DNA of 64,000 nt, taken from positions 62,001-126,000 of the forward strand of contig JAUVXV010000008.1 of the NCBI GenBank assembly GCA_030603365.1, given 5' to 3'. Made by a program: the position numbers and the translations under genes. This document shows positions 23,850 to 33,027 of the stretch, piece by piece (position 1 is the first letter of the stretch; every line of letters starts with the position of its first letter). The notes under the pieces are model-generated. The model was not told the origin of the DNA, made no database searches, and was given only the letters and a program-made list of their open reading frames with translations. The DNA is from Candidatus Heimdallarchaeota archaeon. GTDB lineage: Archaea > Asgardarchaeota > Heimdallarchaeia > Heimdallarchaeales > Heimdallarchaeaceae.

Positions 23850-24748
23850 CTCTTTTTCTTACCAATAATGTATTCTATCACAGTTTCAGAATCATCTGTA
23901 CTAACTCCCCATTTCTTACCAAAATAGTCTAAGAAATGGTCAAAATCCCGTCTCAAGAAGTTGTCTGCTTCTGGATGATCTATCTCAACAGCTTGAGGAA
24001 AATCAATTATTATGACCTGTTCATTTCTTTCATCAAACATTATATTGTACTCTGTTAGATCTGCGTGAACTAAGTTGTATTTCTGATAAAGCGTTTTAGC
24101 AAACTCAATTATCTTTTCGAGAACTTTGATTGGTTTTTTTATTTTTCTCACATTAATTAATTCAATACCTTCGATTACATTCATAGCTATGATGTGACGA
24201 TTATGGCCTTTCACATCTGGAATTGGTAAATTCTCATTCTGGAGTTTCTTTAGGATTGTAAATTCTCTCTTTGCTGATGAAGCAGCTGTTGAGAATATGG
24301 AATAATGAAATCTTCCTTCCAAAAAATTTCTTTTTCGTTTAATTTGATGAAAACTTGCTCTACCTGTTCTATTTATTTTGAGCATAATTTCATTATTATC
24401 GAAATCTATTGCATGATAAATGTCACTTTCTTTTCCTACTCCCCTAGAATTGCCAACGCCGTATACTATCTTCTTATTGTAAAGAGTGTTTAAAGCTAGT
24501 GCATCAAATCCAGATAAGGTTAAAGAATAACCTATGAAATAACCTGACCACCTTCGTATTAGTTTTAGTTTATTCAATTTTGATAAAATTAAATCTACAT
24601 CTTTAGCTCTATAACCAGAAAAAGTGACTATTTTGTCAACAGGAGCATATTCACCTTTACGTAAAAGAGTTTCAACCATATTCAATACTCTGAAGTCCAT
24701 ATTTGATAGTTCTTTGAGAACTCTCGCTCCGCGTAAGGTTATAGGCAT
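23846..24748 (-). CDS. rio2: RIO2 family serine/threonine protein kinase
   Basis: 300 residues from ATG 24748; the frame is open upstream to 24886, with another ATG at 24790. An N-terminal winged helix (MDFRVLNMVE) precedes the RIO kinase. The P-loop region is GKESDIYHA, the catalytic loop HADLTEYN, and the metal-binding motif IIDFPQAV. RIO2 acts in late small-subunit ribosome maturation. ATG 24748 is preferred because a TATA-like box lies 26 nt upstream and because it gives the usual RIO2 length. The gene is followed by DUF460 with a 4-nt overlap. Confidence 0.92.
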   Translation of the reverse strand: MPITLRGARVLKELSNMDFRVLNMVETLLRKGEYAPVDKIVTFSGYRAKDVDLILSKLNKLKLIRRWSGYFIGYSLTLSGFDALALNTLYNKKIVYGVGNSRGVGKESDIYHAIDFDNNEIMLKINRTGRASFHQIKRKRNFLEGRFHYSIFSTAASSAKREFTILKKLQNENLPIPDVKGHNRHIIAMNVIEGIELINVRKIKKPIKVLEKIIEFAKTLYQKYNLVHADLTEYNIMFDERNEQVIIIDFPQAVEIDHPEADNFLRRDFDHFLDYFGKKWGVSTDDSETVIEYIIGKKKR

Positions 24749-24768
24749 CAATATGTTGTAAGAGTAGG

Positions 24769-24778
24769 ACTTAAAATT
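24769..24778. promoter_or_regulatory. Shared bidirectional TATA-like element
   Basis: ACTTAAAATT reads as a TATA-like box on both strands. Its centre is about 26 nt from rio2 ATG 24748 on the minus strand and about 29 nt from the methyltransferase ATG 24803 on the plus strand. One element could thus start two divergent leaderless transcripts. Confidence 0.4.
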
Positions 24779-24802
24779 CTTTTCTTTCATAATGTTATTT
24801 AG

Positions 24803-25348
24803 ATGAATACCAAAAAGTTCGAGGTAGCACGAAGGTACAATGAAACAGCTGATGCTTATGACAAACGATATACAAAAATTCAACATACAAAATTTAGAGA
24901 AGTTTTACCTGAGCTTGATTTTCAAAAACATGAAATAATTGTAGACATTGGAGGAGGGACTGGACTCCTAATTGATTTTTTAAAGGATATTGAACAAAAC
25001 ATAATTGTATGTGATCTCTCTTATGAGATGCTGAAGATAGGAAAGAATAAACATAAGCGATGTCATTTTATTTGTGCTGATAGTGAATCACTTCCTTTAA
25101 GGCAATCATGTTCTCAAAAAACGTTTTACTTCTCTGTATTGCAGAATCTAGAAGAATCAGATCAGACATTAAGAGAAGGTTTCAGAATTCTACAAAATAA
25201 TGGATACATTGTAGTAACTGCATTAACAAAAATCTTTGAAGAAGAAAAATTAAAGCAAATTCTAGAAAAGATTGAATTTAAAATCAAAAAAATATGGGTT
25301 CTCTCAATAGAGGATATAGCCGTTTTAGCGAAAAAAAAGAAGAAATAA
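24803..25348 (+). CDS. Class I SAM-dependent methyltransferase
   Basis: 181 residues. It opens YNETADAYDKRYTKIQHTKF and has motif I IVDIGGGTGLLIDFL (about 49-63), the SAM-binding loop, then VCDLSYEML and a motif IV region FYFSVLQNLEES. This is the Methyltransf_11/UbiE-like layout, though the C-terminus is short. The substrate is not visible. The C-terminal KKKKK tail ends 3 nt before the stop of the convergent ArsR-like gene. Confidence 0.82.
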   Translation: MNTKKFEVARRYNETADAYDKRYTKIQHTKFREVLPELDFQKHEIIVDIGGGTGLLIDFLKDIEQNIIVCDLSYEMLKIGKNKHKRCHFICADSESLPLRQSCSQKTFYFSVLQNLEESDQTLREGFRILQNNGYIVVTALTKIFEEEKLKQILEKIEFKIKKIWVLSIEDIAVLAKKKKK

Positions 25349-25351
25349 AAA

Positions 25352-25633
25352 CTAAAGAATGGTAAGAATAATCTTATTTACTTTAGTCTTACAGACTTTT
25401 CTTACTCCATGAGCCCCAGGTTCATATCTTGATTCAAGTACTCCAGCTCTTTCCAGATATTTAATCTGAGCAGAAGTATTTGCTTCTGTTTGTTTCATTC
25501 TCTTAGCTATACTTGAAATGTCCATTTCTTTATCAAGCAGCAATTTCACGATATTAAACCTTGTAGGAGAAGATAAGGCTTTTGCTAGTGCAATTATTTG
25601 CTTCTCATCGCTTAGTTCTAGTGTTTCAGTCAA
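25352..25633 (-). CDS. ArsR-like winged-helix transcriptional regulator
   Basis: 93 residues. ALSSPTRFNIVKLLLDKEM begins the winged helix, the recognition region is TEANTSAQIKYLERAGVLES, and the wing is YEPGAHGVRKV. No metal-binding Cys cluster is present in the DNA-binding helix, so the effector is unknown. The TTG start at 25633 is supported by GGTGG just upstream. AT-rich DNA at 25664-25690 contains TATA-like elements. Its targets cannot be inferred beyond possible self-regulation. Confidence 0.82.
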   Translation of the reverse strand: MTETLELSDEKQIIALAKALSSPTRFNIVKLLLDKEMDISSIAKRMKQTEANTSAQIKYLERAGVLESRYEPGAHGVRKVCKTKVNKIILTIL

Positions 25634-25890
25634 TTCAAAACCACCCCATAAATTCAGATTATATTAAAATATCAATTATTTAAATATACTGCTCGGTAAA
25701 CAAAAAAATGAGTAAAAGATTTATAAACCATAAAGGTGTAGGTTATTAATTTTTGATTTAATTTACTATTGCTTATTAATTCAAGTAGTTGTTTTAGCAA
25801 CTGTATAAGAATCTTCCACATTAATAGTTAAATCTAAATACTGATTAAAGTGAATATTACCATACTCTAAGCAAGTAGGATGGAAATCTC

Positions 25891-27003
25891 ATGAGTCTCA
25901 CTATTGATGAAAAAATCACCAAAATTGAAGATGAGATTAGGGAAACCCCTAAAAATAAAGCTACAGAGAAGCATATTGGGGTTTTGAAATCTAAACTTGC
26001 TAAATGGAGAAGGAAAAAACTTGACCAACAGCTTTCATCAAAATCAGGGACAAGTTATGGATTTGATGTTAAAAAGGCTGGTGATGGCTCAGCTGTTCTC
26101 ATAGGTTTCCCCTCAACAGGTAAGTCTACTTTGTTGTCCAATATTACAAGCAAAATATCAAAAATAGGTGCCTACGATTTTACAACTACTACTGCCATTC
26201 CAGGCATAATGGAGCACCGAGGTACTCAAGTACAATTAATAGATCTTCCAGGTATAATTGAGGATGCTAGTAAGGGTAAAGGTAGAGGCAAAGAAATTTT
26301 AGCAGTTGCACGTAGTATAGATTTAATTGTTCTCCTTCTTGAATATAAGTATGCTGAAGAGATTTATTCGAAAATACTTAATGAATTGAGTAAAGTAGCA
26401 ATTCGTCCAGGTCAAACTAAACCTGATATTAAAATTACAAAGAAAGAGAGAGGAGGTATAGCCCTCTCAACTATATCAAAATTAAAACAGATGTCTGAAC
26501 AAACTTTCGTAAATATACTTAGAGAATACAAGGTCATGAATGCTGCAGTTACAGTAAGATGTGATCCTACTATGGATGAATTAATTGACGTACTTGAAGG
26601 AAACAGAGTTTATCCAAAACTTCTAATTGTAATAAATAAAATCGATTTAATTTCTGCTAGACAAATTACACGGTTGAGGAGAAAATTCCCAAATGCAGTT
26701 TTTATTAGTGCTCTCAAGGAAGAAAATCTCGATTTGCTAAAAGACACAATAATTGATGAATTGGAACTTATTCAAGTATATTTAAAGAAACAGAGAGCAA
26801 AGACTGATTATGAAGAACCTTTGATAATCACAAGTGGTTCTACAATTAAGGATGTTTGTAACAAAATCCATAGAAAATTTAAGAAACAATTTCGTTATGC
26901 AGTGGTTTCAGGACCTAGCTCTAAGCATCCAAATCAGAGAGTTGGATTAGATCACACTATCCAAGAAGGCGATGTAATCACAATTATTGTTAAACAATTT
27001 TAA
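25891..27003 (+). CDS. drg: DRG-type GTPase (Obg-HflX superfamily) with TGS domain
   Basis: 370 residues. A charged N-terminal helical region (1-60) precedes the G domain: G1 GFPSTGKST (72-80), G2-like TTTTAIPG, G3 DLPG (118-121), and G4 NKID near 250. A C-terminal TGS domain spans about 290-370 (GLDHTIQEGDVITIIVK). DRG proteins associate with translating ribosomes in eukaryotes and archaea. The length and domain order match archaeal DRG. A 257-nt promoter region separates it from the divergent ArsR-like gene. Confidence 0.93.
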   Translation: MSLTIDEKITKIEDEIRETPKNKATEKHIGVLKSKLAKWRRKKLDQQLSSKSGTSYGFDVKKAGDGSAVLIGFPSTGKSTLLSNITSKISKIGAYDFTTTTAIPGIMEHRGTQVQLIDLPGIIEDASKGKGRGKEILAVARSIDLIVLLLEYKYAEEIYSKILNELSKVAIRPGQTKPDIKITKKERGGIALSTISKLKQMSEQTFVNILREYKVMNAAVTVRCDPTMDELIDVLEGNRVYPKLLIVINKIDLISARQITRLRRKFPNAVFISALKEENLDLLKDTIIDELELIQVYLKKQRAKTDYEEPLIITSGSTIKDVCNKIHRKFKKQFRYAVVSGPSSKHPNQRVGLDHTIQEGDVITIIVKQF

Positions 27004-27015
27004 TTTAAGATATTC

Positions 27016-28575
27016 TTATTTTTGATAAGCTATTTTTCCACCGACTATTGTGTAGTTTATGTCCACATCATGAAATCTTTCAACATCAAGTTCATCTAAA
27101 TTGTGACTGAGTATAACAATATCTGCAAGTTTTCCTTCTTCTATTGATCCTTTTAATCTCTCTTCCCCTGAGACTTTTGCAGGATAAAGAGTATAACATC
27201 TAATAGCTTCTTCGAGCGTTAATCTTAATTTCTTATTTGGATGAAATAATGCTCCTTTCATACCATATAGGGGGCCTAATGGCATTCCATCGCTTCCAAA
27301 AACAATCAGTTGATCATTATCTTGAACCCATCGGAAAGGATTATTGATCATTGTTCGTTCTGTTCCTATTCTTTGCTCATACATCCCATTAACGCCAACC
27401 ATTCCCCATCTCCAAACAAAGTTAGGTTGCATTGAATAAACTAAGCCGTATTCCTTGGATCGTTCTATATCTTCCAATAATAGAAGTTCTGCATGTTCTA
27501 TTCGGTGGAGAGCTTGTCTGCATTCTTCTGGTTTAATATTTTTCATAATTGCTGTTATCAGATTTGATATTGCTTTATCGCCTATTGCATGTGCTGCGAT
27601 TTGAATATTAGCCTTATGCACTTTACTAACCATCTCATCTAATCTTTGCTCATCATAAAGAGCAAATCCTTTTTCACCCTCTAAATCAGAATAATCATCA
27701 AAAAGATAAGCTGTTCTAGAGCTGATAGCTCCATCAGTCATCAGTTTGCATGCGCCTATCCTAAACCATTTATCTCCAAAATCTCTTTGTAATCGTAATT
27801 TTATTGCTTCATCAATCATATCTTCGTAAATAATTCCGTAAATTCTGATCAATAATTCTTTTTTGTCAGAGAGATATTTGTAGGCTGGAAGATTCTCAAA
27901 TGTGATATTATCATGAACAGATGTTATCCCTAAACTTAAACACTCATCCATTCCGAACTTCAATCCTTTTATAAAATCATCAAATTTGGGTCTAATTTCT
28001 GTTTTACCTGAAAGTTCTACATCTCTCAAAGTACCTGTTGGGTTTCCCTGTTCATCAACGTCTACTCCCTTTTGATTAATGTCAAGAGCTAAACGTTGAA
28101 AACCAAGAGTATTTACGGTTTCAAAGTGACCCGAAACATGTCGAAGAATCACCGGATTTTCAGGGCTTACTGGGTCTAAATCTTCAGCTGTAATGTAACG
28201 CTGTTCTGACCAATTGCTTTGATCCCATGACCTTCCAATAATCCACTCACCAGTCTCTTTTTTTTCTACCTCTTGCTGAACAAGATCTATTGCTTCTTGT
28301 AAGCTTTTAGTAGATCCTAAATCCAAGTAAATTTTATTCATTCCATTCCAGGCAATATGTGTATGAGCATCTATAAACCCTGGAATAACAGTTTCATAAT
28401 TCAGATTGATAACCTTAGTTTCTGGACCAATTAGTGTTTCAATTTCTTCATTGCTACCAACTTTTAAAATGGTATCTTGATAAACTGCTATTGCTTCAGC
28501 TCTAGGTTGCTTTTCATTTATTGTCCATACATTTGCTTTTTGAATAATAAAATCTGCAAACAGCTGTTTCGACAT
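27016..28575 (-). CDS. YtcJ-like metal-dependent amidohydrolase
   Basis: 519 residues. The composite N- and C-terminal beta-sandwich brackets a TIM-barrel hydrolase. The metal motif HxH occurs in PGFIDAHTHIAWNG (about 70), later ligands in AAHAIGDKA and LHRIEHAELL, and the conserved Asp in FGSDGMPLGP. The family hydrolyses C-N bonds in amides or formamides; the substrate is unknown. There is no signal peptide, so it is cytoplasmic. It is transcribed divergently from the DUF362 gene across a 102-nt gap. Confidence 0.88.
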   Translation of the reverse strand: MSKQLFADFIIQKANVWTINEKQPRAEAIAVYQDTILKVGSNEEIETLIGPETKVINLNYETVIPGFIDAHTHIAWNGMNKIYLDLGSTKSLQEAIDLVQQEVEKKETGEWIIGRSWDQSNWSEQRYITAEDLDPVSPENPVILRHVSGHFETVNTLGFQRLALDINQKGVDVDEQGNPTGTLRDVELSGKTEIRPKFDDFIKGLKFGMDECLSLGITSVHDNITFENLPAYKYLSDKKELLIRIYGIIYEDMIDEAIKLRLQRDFGDKWFRIGACKLMTDGAISSRTAYLFDDYSDLEGEKGFALYDEQRLDEMVSKVHKANIQIAAHAIGDKAISNLITAIMKNIKPEECRQALHRIEHAELLLLEDIERSKEYGLVYSMQPNFVWRWGMVGVNGMYEQRIGTERTMINNPFRWVQDNDQLIVFGSDGMPLGPLYGMKGALFHPNKKLRLTLEEAIRCYTLYPAKVSGEERLKGSIEEGKLADIVILSHNLDELDVERFHDVDINYTIVGGKIAYQK

Positions 28576-28677
28576 AAATGCACATATTTCATTGCAGTTT
28601 TAAATTCTACTGTCTAGTGAAAGGTAAAATAGAAAGAAAATAATATATATTGACTATTTCCTTTCATCAAGGGAACA

Positions 28678-29574
28678 ATGACAAAAATTGCTATCATATC
28701 TACCGATAATAGATTTGAAGGAACTGTTCAAGCAATTGACCTTCTTGGAATTAATCCAGTAGAAGGAAAAGAAGTTATTCTAAAACCAAATTTCAATACA
28801 GCTGATCCACCACCTGCTTCCTCATCTGTTGAAACACTAAAATCATTAATTATCAAATTAAAACAAATGGGTGCCAAGTCTATCACTTTAGCTGAGAGAA
28901 GTGGCCCTACTGATACACGTAAGTGTTTTGAACAGAAAGGTATGTTTGAACTTGCAAAGGAATTAGAATTTGAGCTCGTGAACCTAGCAGAACTACCAGT
29001 AGAAGAATTCGTTCTTTTAACTCCTGAAAATAGTTATTGGAATGAAGGGTTTCTATTTCCTAAAATATATCACAATGCTGAATGCATAGTTGAAACTTGT
29101 TGCCTCAAAACACATCAATTTGGTGGTCATTTCACAATGGCACTCAAGAATGCCACAGGTTTGGTACCAAAAAGAAATCTTAATGGTACTGCATATATGC
29201 AAGTTTTGCATAATTCTGAAAACCCAAGAAAGATGATAGCAGATATTAATAGTGTTTTTTCTCCTGATTTGATTGTTCTAGATGGAGTCTCTGCATTTGT
29301 TGATGGAGGTCCAGCTAGAGGAACACAAAAGGAACCTAATATTATGATGGCTGGAACAGATAGAATCGCGATAGATGCAGTTGGTGTAGCTATTTTGAGA
29401 ATGCTAGGAACAACTCCTGAGGTTAGTGAAGGTAAGATATTCGAGCAAGAACAAATAGCCCGAGCAGTTGAACTAGGTATAGGTGTAAGTTCAGCCAAGG
29501 AAATAGAAATATTAACTAATAGTGATCAAGCTAACAATATGGCTGAAAAAATCTATGAACAGCTACTCAAATAG
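28678..29574 (+). CDS. DUF362 domain protein
   Basis: 298 residues. The DUF362 pattern is clear: VILKPNFNTADPPPASSS, a following AERSG, ETCCLKTHQFGGHFTMALKN, then LIVLDGVSAFVDGGPARG and AIDAVGVAIL. Unlike many relatives it has no C-terminal ferredoxin cluster. The two adjacent Cys (ETCC) are worth noting. The biochemical role of the family is poorly defined. A TATA-like AATATATATT lies about 33 nt before the ATG. Confidence 0.85.
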   Translation: MTKIAIISTDNRFEGTVQAIDLLGINPVEGKEVILKPNFNTADPPPASSSVETLKSLIIKLKQMGAKSITLAERSGPTDTRKCFEQKGMFELAKELEFELVNLAELPVEEFVLLTPENSYWNEGFLFPKIYHNAECIVETCCLKTHQFGGHFTMALKNATGLVPKRNLNGTAYMQVLHNSENPRKMIADINSVFSPDLIVLDGVSAFVDGGPARGTQKEPNIMMAGTDRIAIDAVGVAILRMLGTTPEVSEGKIFEQEQIARAVELGIGVSSAKEIEILTNSDQANNMAEKIYEQLLK

Positions 29575-29657
29575 AATTAAACATTCATTTATAGTGCTAG
29601 ATATTTTAGCTATCAATGCTAAGATGATAAAGAATCATATACAAAAGTGAAGATATA

Positions 29658-31022
29658 ATGCCGGGAATAGATACCGAACTTGGTCCACCAGCTGAATCAG
29701 CTAATATTATAGATGTTCTCAGAGCTCCAGAAACTAGAGAAGTTCTAGCTTTCCTTCTTTCCCAATTTTTAGCATTTGCAGTTTATATGTCAATACGACA
29801 ACTCTTTCCTTTGTATCTGTTAGAAAAAGAATCATCACATTTTGTAAATTTCTCAAGTTCAACATATATTCAAAACTTAACTCCCTTAAACCTAGAAGAA
29901 TATTCTAGAACTATTGAAATAGCAGTTCTTGCAAAATGGGGGATTATAGCTACAGCATATACATTTGCAGGTTTATTTGGAAGAATTCCAAGTGGATGGC
30001 TTATTGAAAAATTCGGCAGGAAACCAATTATTTTTTCATCATTTGTCTTAATGATTATTTCAGTAGGTTGCTTAGCTTTTACAGAAAATACGGCTCTTTT
30101 AGCATTCCTGTTTATCATACTTAGATTAACAAACAATACTTTTGGATTATCGAGTAGATCACTTCTATCAGATCTTAAAACAAGGTATAAGGGGTTGTAT
30201 AATTCATTAATCTCAAGTTCAGGAAGACTTGGCAATCTTATTGGTACTTTATGTTTAGGATTTGTTCTTAATTTCTTTCCTGGATATGTGATGATACTAT
30301 GTGGTTTAGCTCTTTCGATTGTAGGTTTTGCAGCTTTTCAACTTGTTTTTGTAAAGGGTAAAGCTGAAACCATTCATTTTATACGAAGGGTAGATATTAA
30401 AATGGGTAAGAAAGAAAAATTAGATTTTAAGATATTTACCTCTAAAACGTTCATATTCTTTACTTTAAGTTTCATAATATTTGGTTTGATATCGGGGATT
30501 ACTGATCCAATACTAGCAATTTATGGAAATAAATTAGAACTCTCTGAAAGTACTATCGGGATAATTCTAGGTTTATCCCAACTAAGTTTCATCATCATAT
30601 CACCATTTGTTGGATGGATGATTTCAAGTAAACCAAAAATAACTGATAGTCTTCTTCTAGTATCTACTATTATTCTATTGTGTAACTATTTGTTGATATA
30701 TTTAGTTCCAAATAATACTGCAATCTACACAGTGATTCTCTTTGGAAAAAATATAGGGCATGCATTGTTCTTTCCTGTAGTTTTTACTATACTAACGTAT
30801 GAACTTCCAAAGGCTCATTTCTCTTTAATTTACTCAATTTTAACTACAGGGTTCTTTCTAGGGATTACTGGGACAGCTTATCTCTCAACTTATTTATATC
30901 TAATATCAGAAACATTACCCTGGCTTTTTGCATTTATTTCCACAATTGCATTAGCAATTACGGTTCTAATTTACATACTTGTAAAAAGAACATCAAAAGA
31001 GAAGCAGCAAAATAAATCATAA
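29658..31022 (+). CDS. Major facilitator superfamily transporter
   Basis: 454 residues with about 12 hydrophobic segments. The N-terminal half has motif A in loop 2-3 (GRIPSGWLIEKFGRKP, about 114-129). A cytoplasmic loop with charged residues near 250 (KMGKKEKLDFK) separates the two halves. It is an integral membrane protein of unknown substrate; drug or metabolite efflux is plausible. It lies 83 nt after the DUF362 gene and 44 nt before the ABC-2 operon, on the same strand. Confidence 0.85.
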   Translation: MPGIDTELGPPAESANIIDVLRAPETREVLAFLLSQFLAFAVYMSIRQLFPLYLLEKESSHFVNFSSSTYIQNLTPLNLEEYSRTIEIAVLAKWGIIATAYTFAGLFGRIPSGWLIEKFGRKPIIFSSFVLMIISVGCLAFTENTALLAFLFIILRLTNNTFGLSSRSLLSDLKTRYKGLYNSLISSSGRLGNLIGTLCLGFVLNFFPGYVMILCGLALSIVGFAAFQLVFVKGKAETIHFIRRVDIKMGKKEKLDFKIFTSKTFIFFTLSFIIFGLISGITDPILAIYGNKLELSESTIGIILGLSQLSFIIISPFVGWMISSKPKITDSLLLVSTIILLCNYLLIYLVPNNTAIYTVILFGKNIGHALFFPVVFTILTYELPKAHFSLIYSILTTGFFLGITGTAYLSTYLYLISETLPWLFAFISTIALAITVLIYILVKRTSKEKQQNKS

Positions 31023-31049
31023 ACTCATGATTTTCTTGATTTTGAGGTG

Positions 31050-31057
31050 TTTAAATA
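31050..31057 (+). promoter_or_regulatory. TATA-like box for the ABC-2 operon
   Basis: TTTAAATA lies only about 10 nt before ATG 31067 but about 26 nt before the in-frame GTG at 31079. It argues that translation begins at GTG 31079 on a leaderless mRNA. Confidence 0.5.
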
Positions 31058-31066
31058 GCTGAGTTT

Positions 31067-32161
31067 ATGTTAAATAGTGTGTCAATTGAGATAGAAAACT
31101 TGTATAAGGAATACCAGAAAAAAGGGAAGAAAATAGTTGCTTTAAACAATGTTTCATTAAATATTAAAGAGGGAGAATTTATAGGACTGCTAGGACCTAA
31201 TGGAGCAGGAAAAACCACTTTAACAAAGATTCTAACAACTCTTCTTCTTCCTACATCAGGTGAAGCTTATATCAATGATATTTCAATAAAAGAAGACAAA
31301 AAAATTCGGAAGATAGTTGGAGCTGTTTTTGGAGAAACAGGGGGTAGAAGTTTATATTATCGTCTTTCTATTGAAGACAATCTTCTGTTCTATAGTACCC
31401 TTAGTGGTTTGAGTAAGGATGTAGCAAGGAAAAGAATATCTTCATTATTGAATTATTTTGATTTAGAAGATAAAAGAAAAACCTTAGTCATGAAACTTTC
31501 AACAGGAATGAAAGCTAAAGTGCTTTTAATTAGGGCATTAATTCCTTTTCCTAAAATTCTTCTGCTTGATGAACCAACACTAGGATTCGATGCAGAAAGC
31601 TCTGAAAAAGCAAAAGATCTTCTTAATGAATTTAATAGAGAGTTCGGAACCACTATTCTTCTAACAAGCCATAATTTTCCTGAAATTGATGAACTAACCT
31701 CACGTTTGATTCTAATAGACAGTGGAGACATAGTTGAAGATTGTCCTCCTAATATCTTCAAGAAAACAGCTGTTCAAGAATATGTGCACTTAATGTTTTC
31801 CTTACCTCCTCTACCCTCAGATGGATTTGGAATGTCTAAGCTTCCAACAGAAATTTTCAAGAAACTTGTAAAAGATCAAGCAGGAGCTGACATATTATCT
31901 TTGAAAGTGAAGGATAGTTTCAATTTTGTATTTGAAGCAACAATACAACCTATAACATATCCCTTGAATGAAACAATATCTCGTATAACAGTCTTAATTC
32001 TTCGAGCAAGTGGTGAAATCTTCAAAATTGCTCCCTATATGCCAAGTTTAAAAGAATCATTTTTAGCCTTTCTTGCTCTTAATAAGCAAGAATCACTTGA
32101 AAACAAGGAAACCGACTTAAATGAAATATTCACTTTTCCAATCCAAGAGGAGGATGTATAA
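31067..32161 (+). CDS. ABC-2 type transporter, ATP-binding protein
   Basis: 364 residues, probably starting at GTG 31079 instead (see the promoter at 31050). Walker A is GPNGAGKTT, the signature is the variant LSTGMKAK, and Walker B is ILLLDEPTLGFD, followed by the H-loop LLTSHN. This matches the DrrA/NatA-like ATPase class. A C-terminal extension of about 130 residues beyond the nucleotide-binding domain ends in acidic EEEDV. Two permease genes follow, giving one exporter. A Shine-Dalgarno-like GAGGAGG sits at the 3' end. Confidence 0.92.
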   Translation: MLNSVSIEIENLYKEYQKKGKKIVALNNVSLNIKEGEFIGLLGPNGAGKTTLTKILTTLLLPTSGEAYINDISIKEDKKIRKIVGAVFGETGGRSLYYRLSIEDNLLFYSTLSGLSKDVARKRISSLLNYFDLEDKRKTLVMKLSTGMKAKVLLIRALIPFPKILLLDEPTLGFDAESSEKAKDLLNEFNREFGTTILLTSHNFPEIDELTSRLILIDSGDIVEDCPPNIFKKTAVQEYVHLMFSLPPLPSDGFGMSKLPTEIFKKLVKDQAGADILSLKVKDSFNFVFEATIQPITYPLNETISRITVLILRASGEIFKIAPYMPSLKESFLAFLALNKQESLENKETDLNEIFTFPIQEEDV

Positions 32162-32175
32162 CTATTACTCATCAA

Positions 32176-33027
32176 TTGGTGGATGTTCTCGAGTCCTTTA
32201 GTTATACTACTAAGAAATCAGCTTTTTACTCTCGAATCAATGTTATTTTTAAATCAAGAATTAAGATGGCTTTAAGCTACAAAAGTAGTTATTTTATGAC
32301 TATTTTTTTGAATCTTGTTACACTAGTAATGTACTTCTTTTTTAGTAAACTCAACCCAGATTTAACTATTTTTGGTATTTCATCAACCTATGTAGAATTT
32401 TGTTTTCTTGGATTGAGCTTACAAATGATAATAGGTACTACACTTTCAACTGTGAGTGCAAGTATCTACAATGAGATAATATCTGGAACCTGGTCTTCTC
32501 TTTTAGTTAATTTCAGTTTCTTTGAATATTCGATAGGAAGTACTCTTGCAGGAGTAACACTATCATCAATTTCAGTTTTCATAGCTTTATTCTTAGCTTT
32601 TCTTTTCATGGGATCATTTTATGTGATTTCTTTACAAGAGGTTTTAATCATCATAATGCTATTTGTTCTTATTTTACTTTCACACATGGTCGTTTCAATG
32701 GTCTTTGCATCATTTACAATATTCTATCAAAAAAACAGTGGATTAATACCACTTCTTTATCAATTATCTAAAACTTTTACAGGTGTAGTTTTTCCAATTG
32801 CTTTGCTTAAAGGATTTCCTATGTTTCTTTCAAGAGTTTTACCTCTAACGTATGGATTGGAAGCATTACAATCTATCGCTTTAAATGACACTTCAAATTG
32901 GAGGTTAATTTTCACCAATAGTGCAATTTTGATCGGTATCACCTTAATCTTAGGTGTATTGTCCTATTTTCTAGTCGTAAAGAGTATTAAAAACTCTAAA
33001 TTGAAAAACAAGGTGGATTGGTACTAA
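32176..33027 (+). CDS. ABC-2 type transporter permease (first)
   Basis: 283 residues with about six membrane spans and the fold of ABC-2 permeases (a long first cytoplasmic helix, then SYFMTIFLNLVTLVMYFF; late PIALLKGFPMFLSRVLPLTY). The start is TTG 32176 or GTG 32179; no ATG is available close by. The last bases overlap the second permease by 10 nt. The partner ATPase is immediately upstream. Cargo unknown; lipids, drugs or polysaccharides are options for this class. Confidence 0.85.
   Translation: MVDVLESFSYTTKKSAFYSRINVIFKSRIKMALSYKSSYFMTIFLNLVTLVMYFFFSKLNPDLTIFGISSTYVEFCFLGLSLQMIIGTTLSTVSASIYNEIISGTWSSLLVNFSFFEYSIGSTLAGVTLSSISVFIALFLAFLFMGSFYVISLQEVLIIIMLFVLILLSHMVVSMVFASFTIFYQKNSGLIPLLYQLSKTFTGVVFPIALLKGFPMFLSRVLPLTYGLEALQSIALNDTSNWRLIFTNSAILIGITLILGVLSYFLVVKSIKNSKLKNKVDWY

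Noticed and set aside
24749..24886. Upstream extension of rio2
   Set aside because: The residues are hydrophobic and unlike RIO2, and they overlap the divergent methyltransferase. ATG 24748 has a fitting promoter.
25634..25890. Possible RNA gene between the ArsR-like and DRG genes
   Set aside because: Only AT-rich promoter-like DNA was seen. No tRNA-like arms, C/D boxes or stable hairpin were found.
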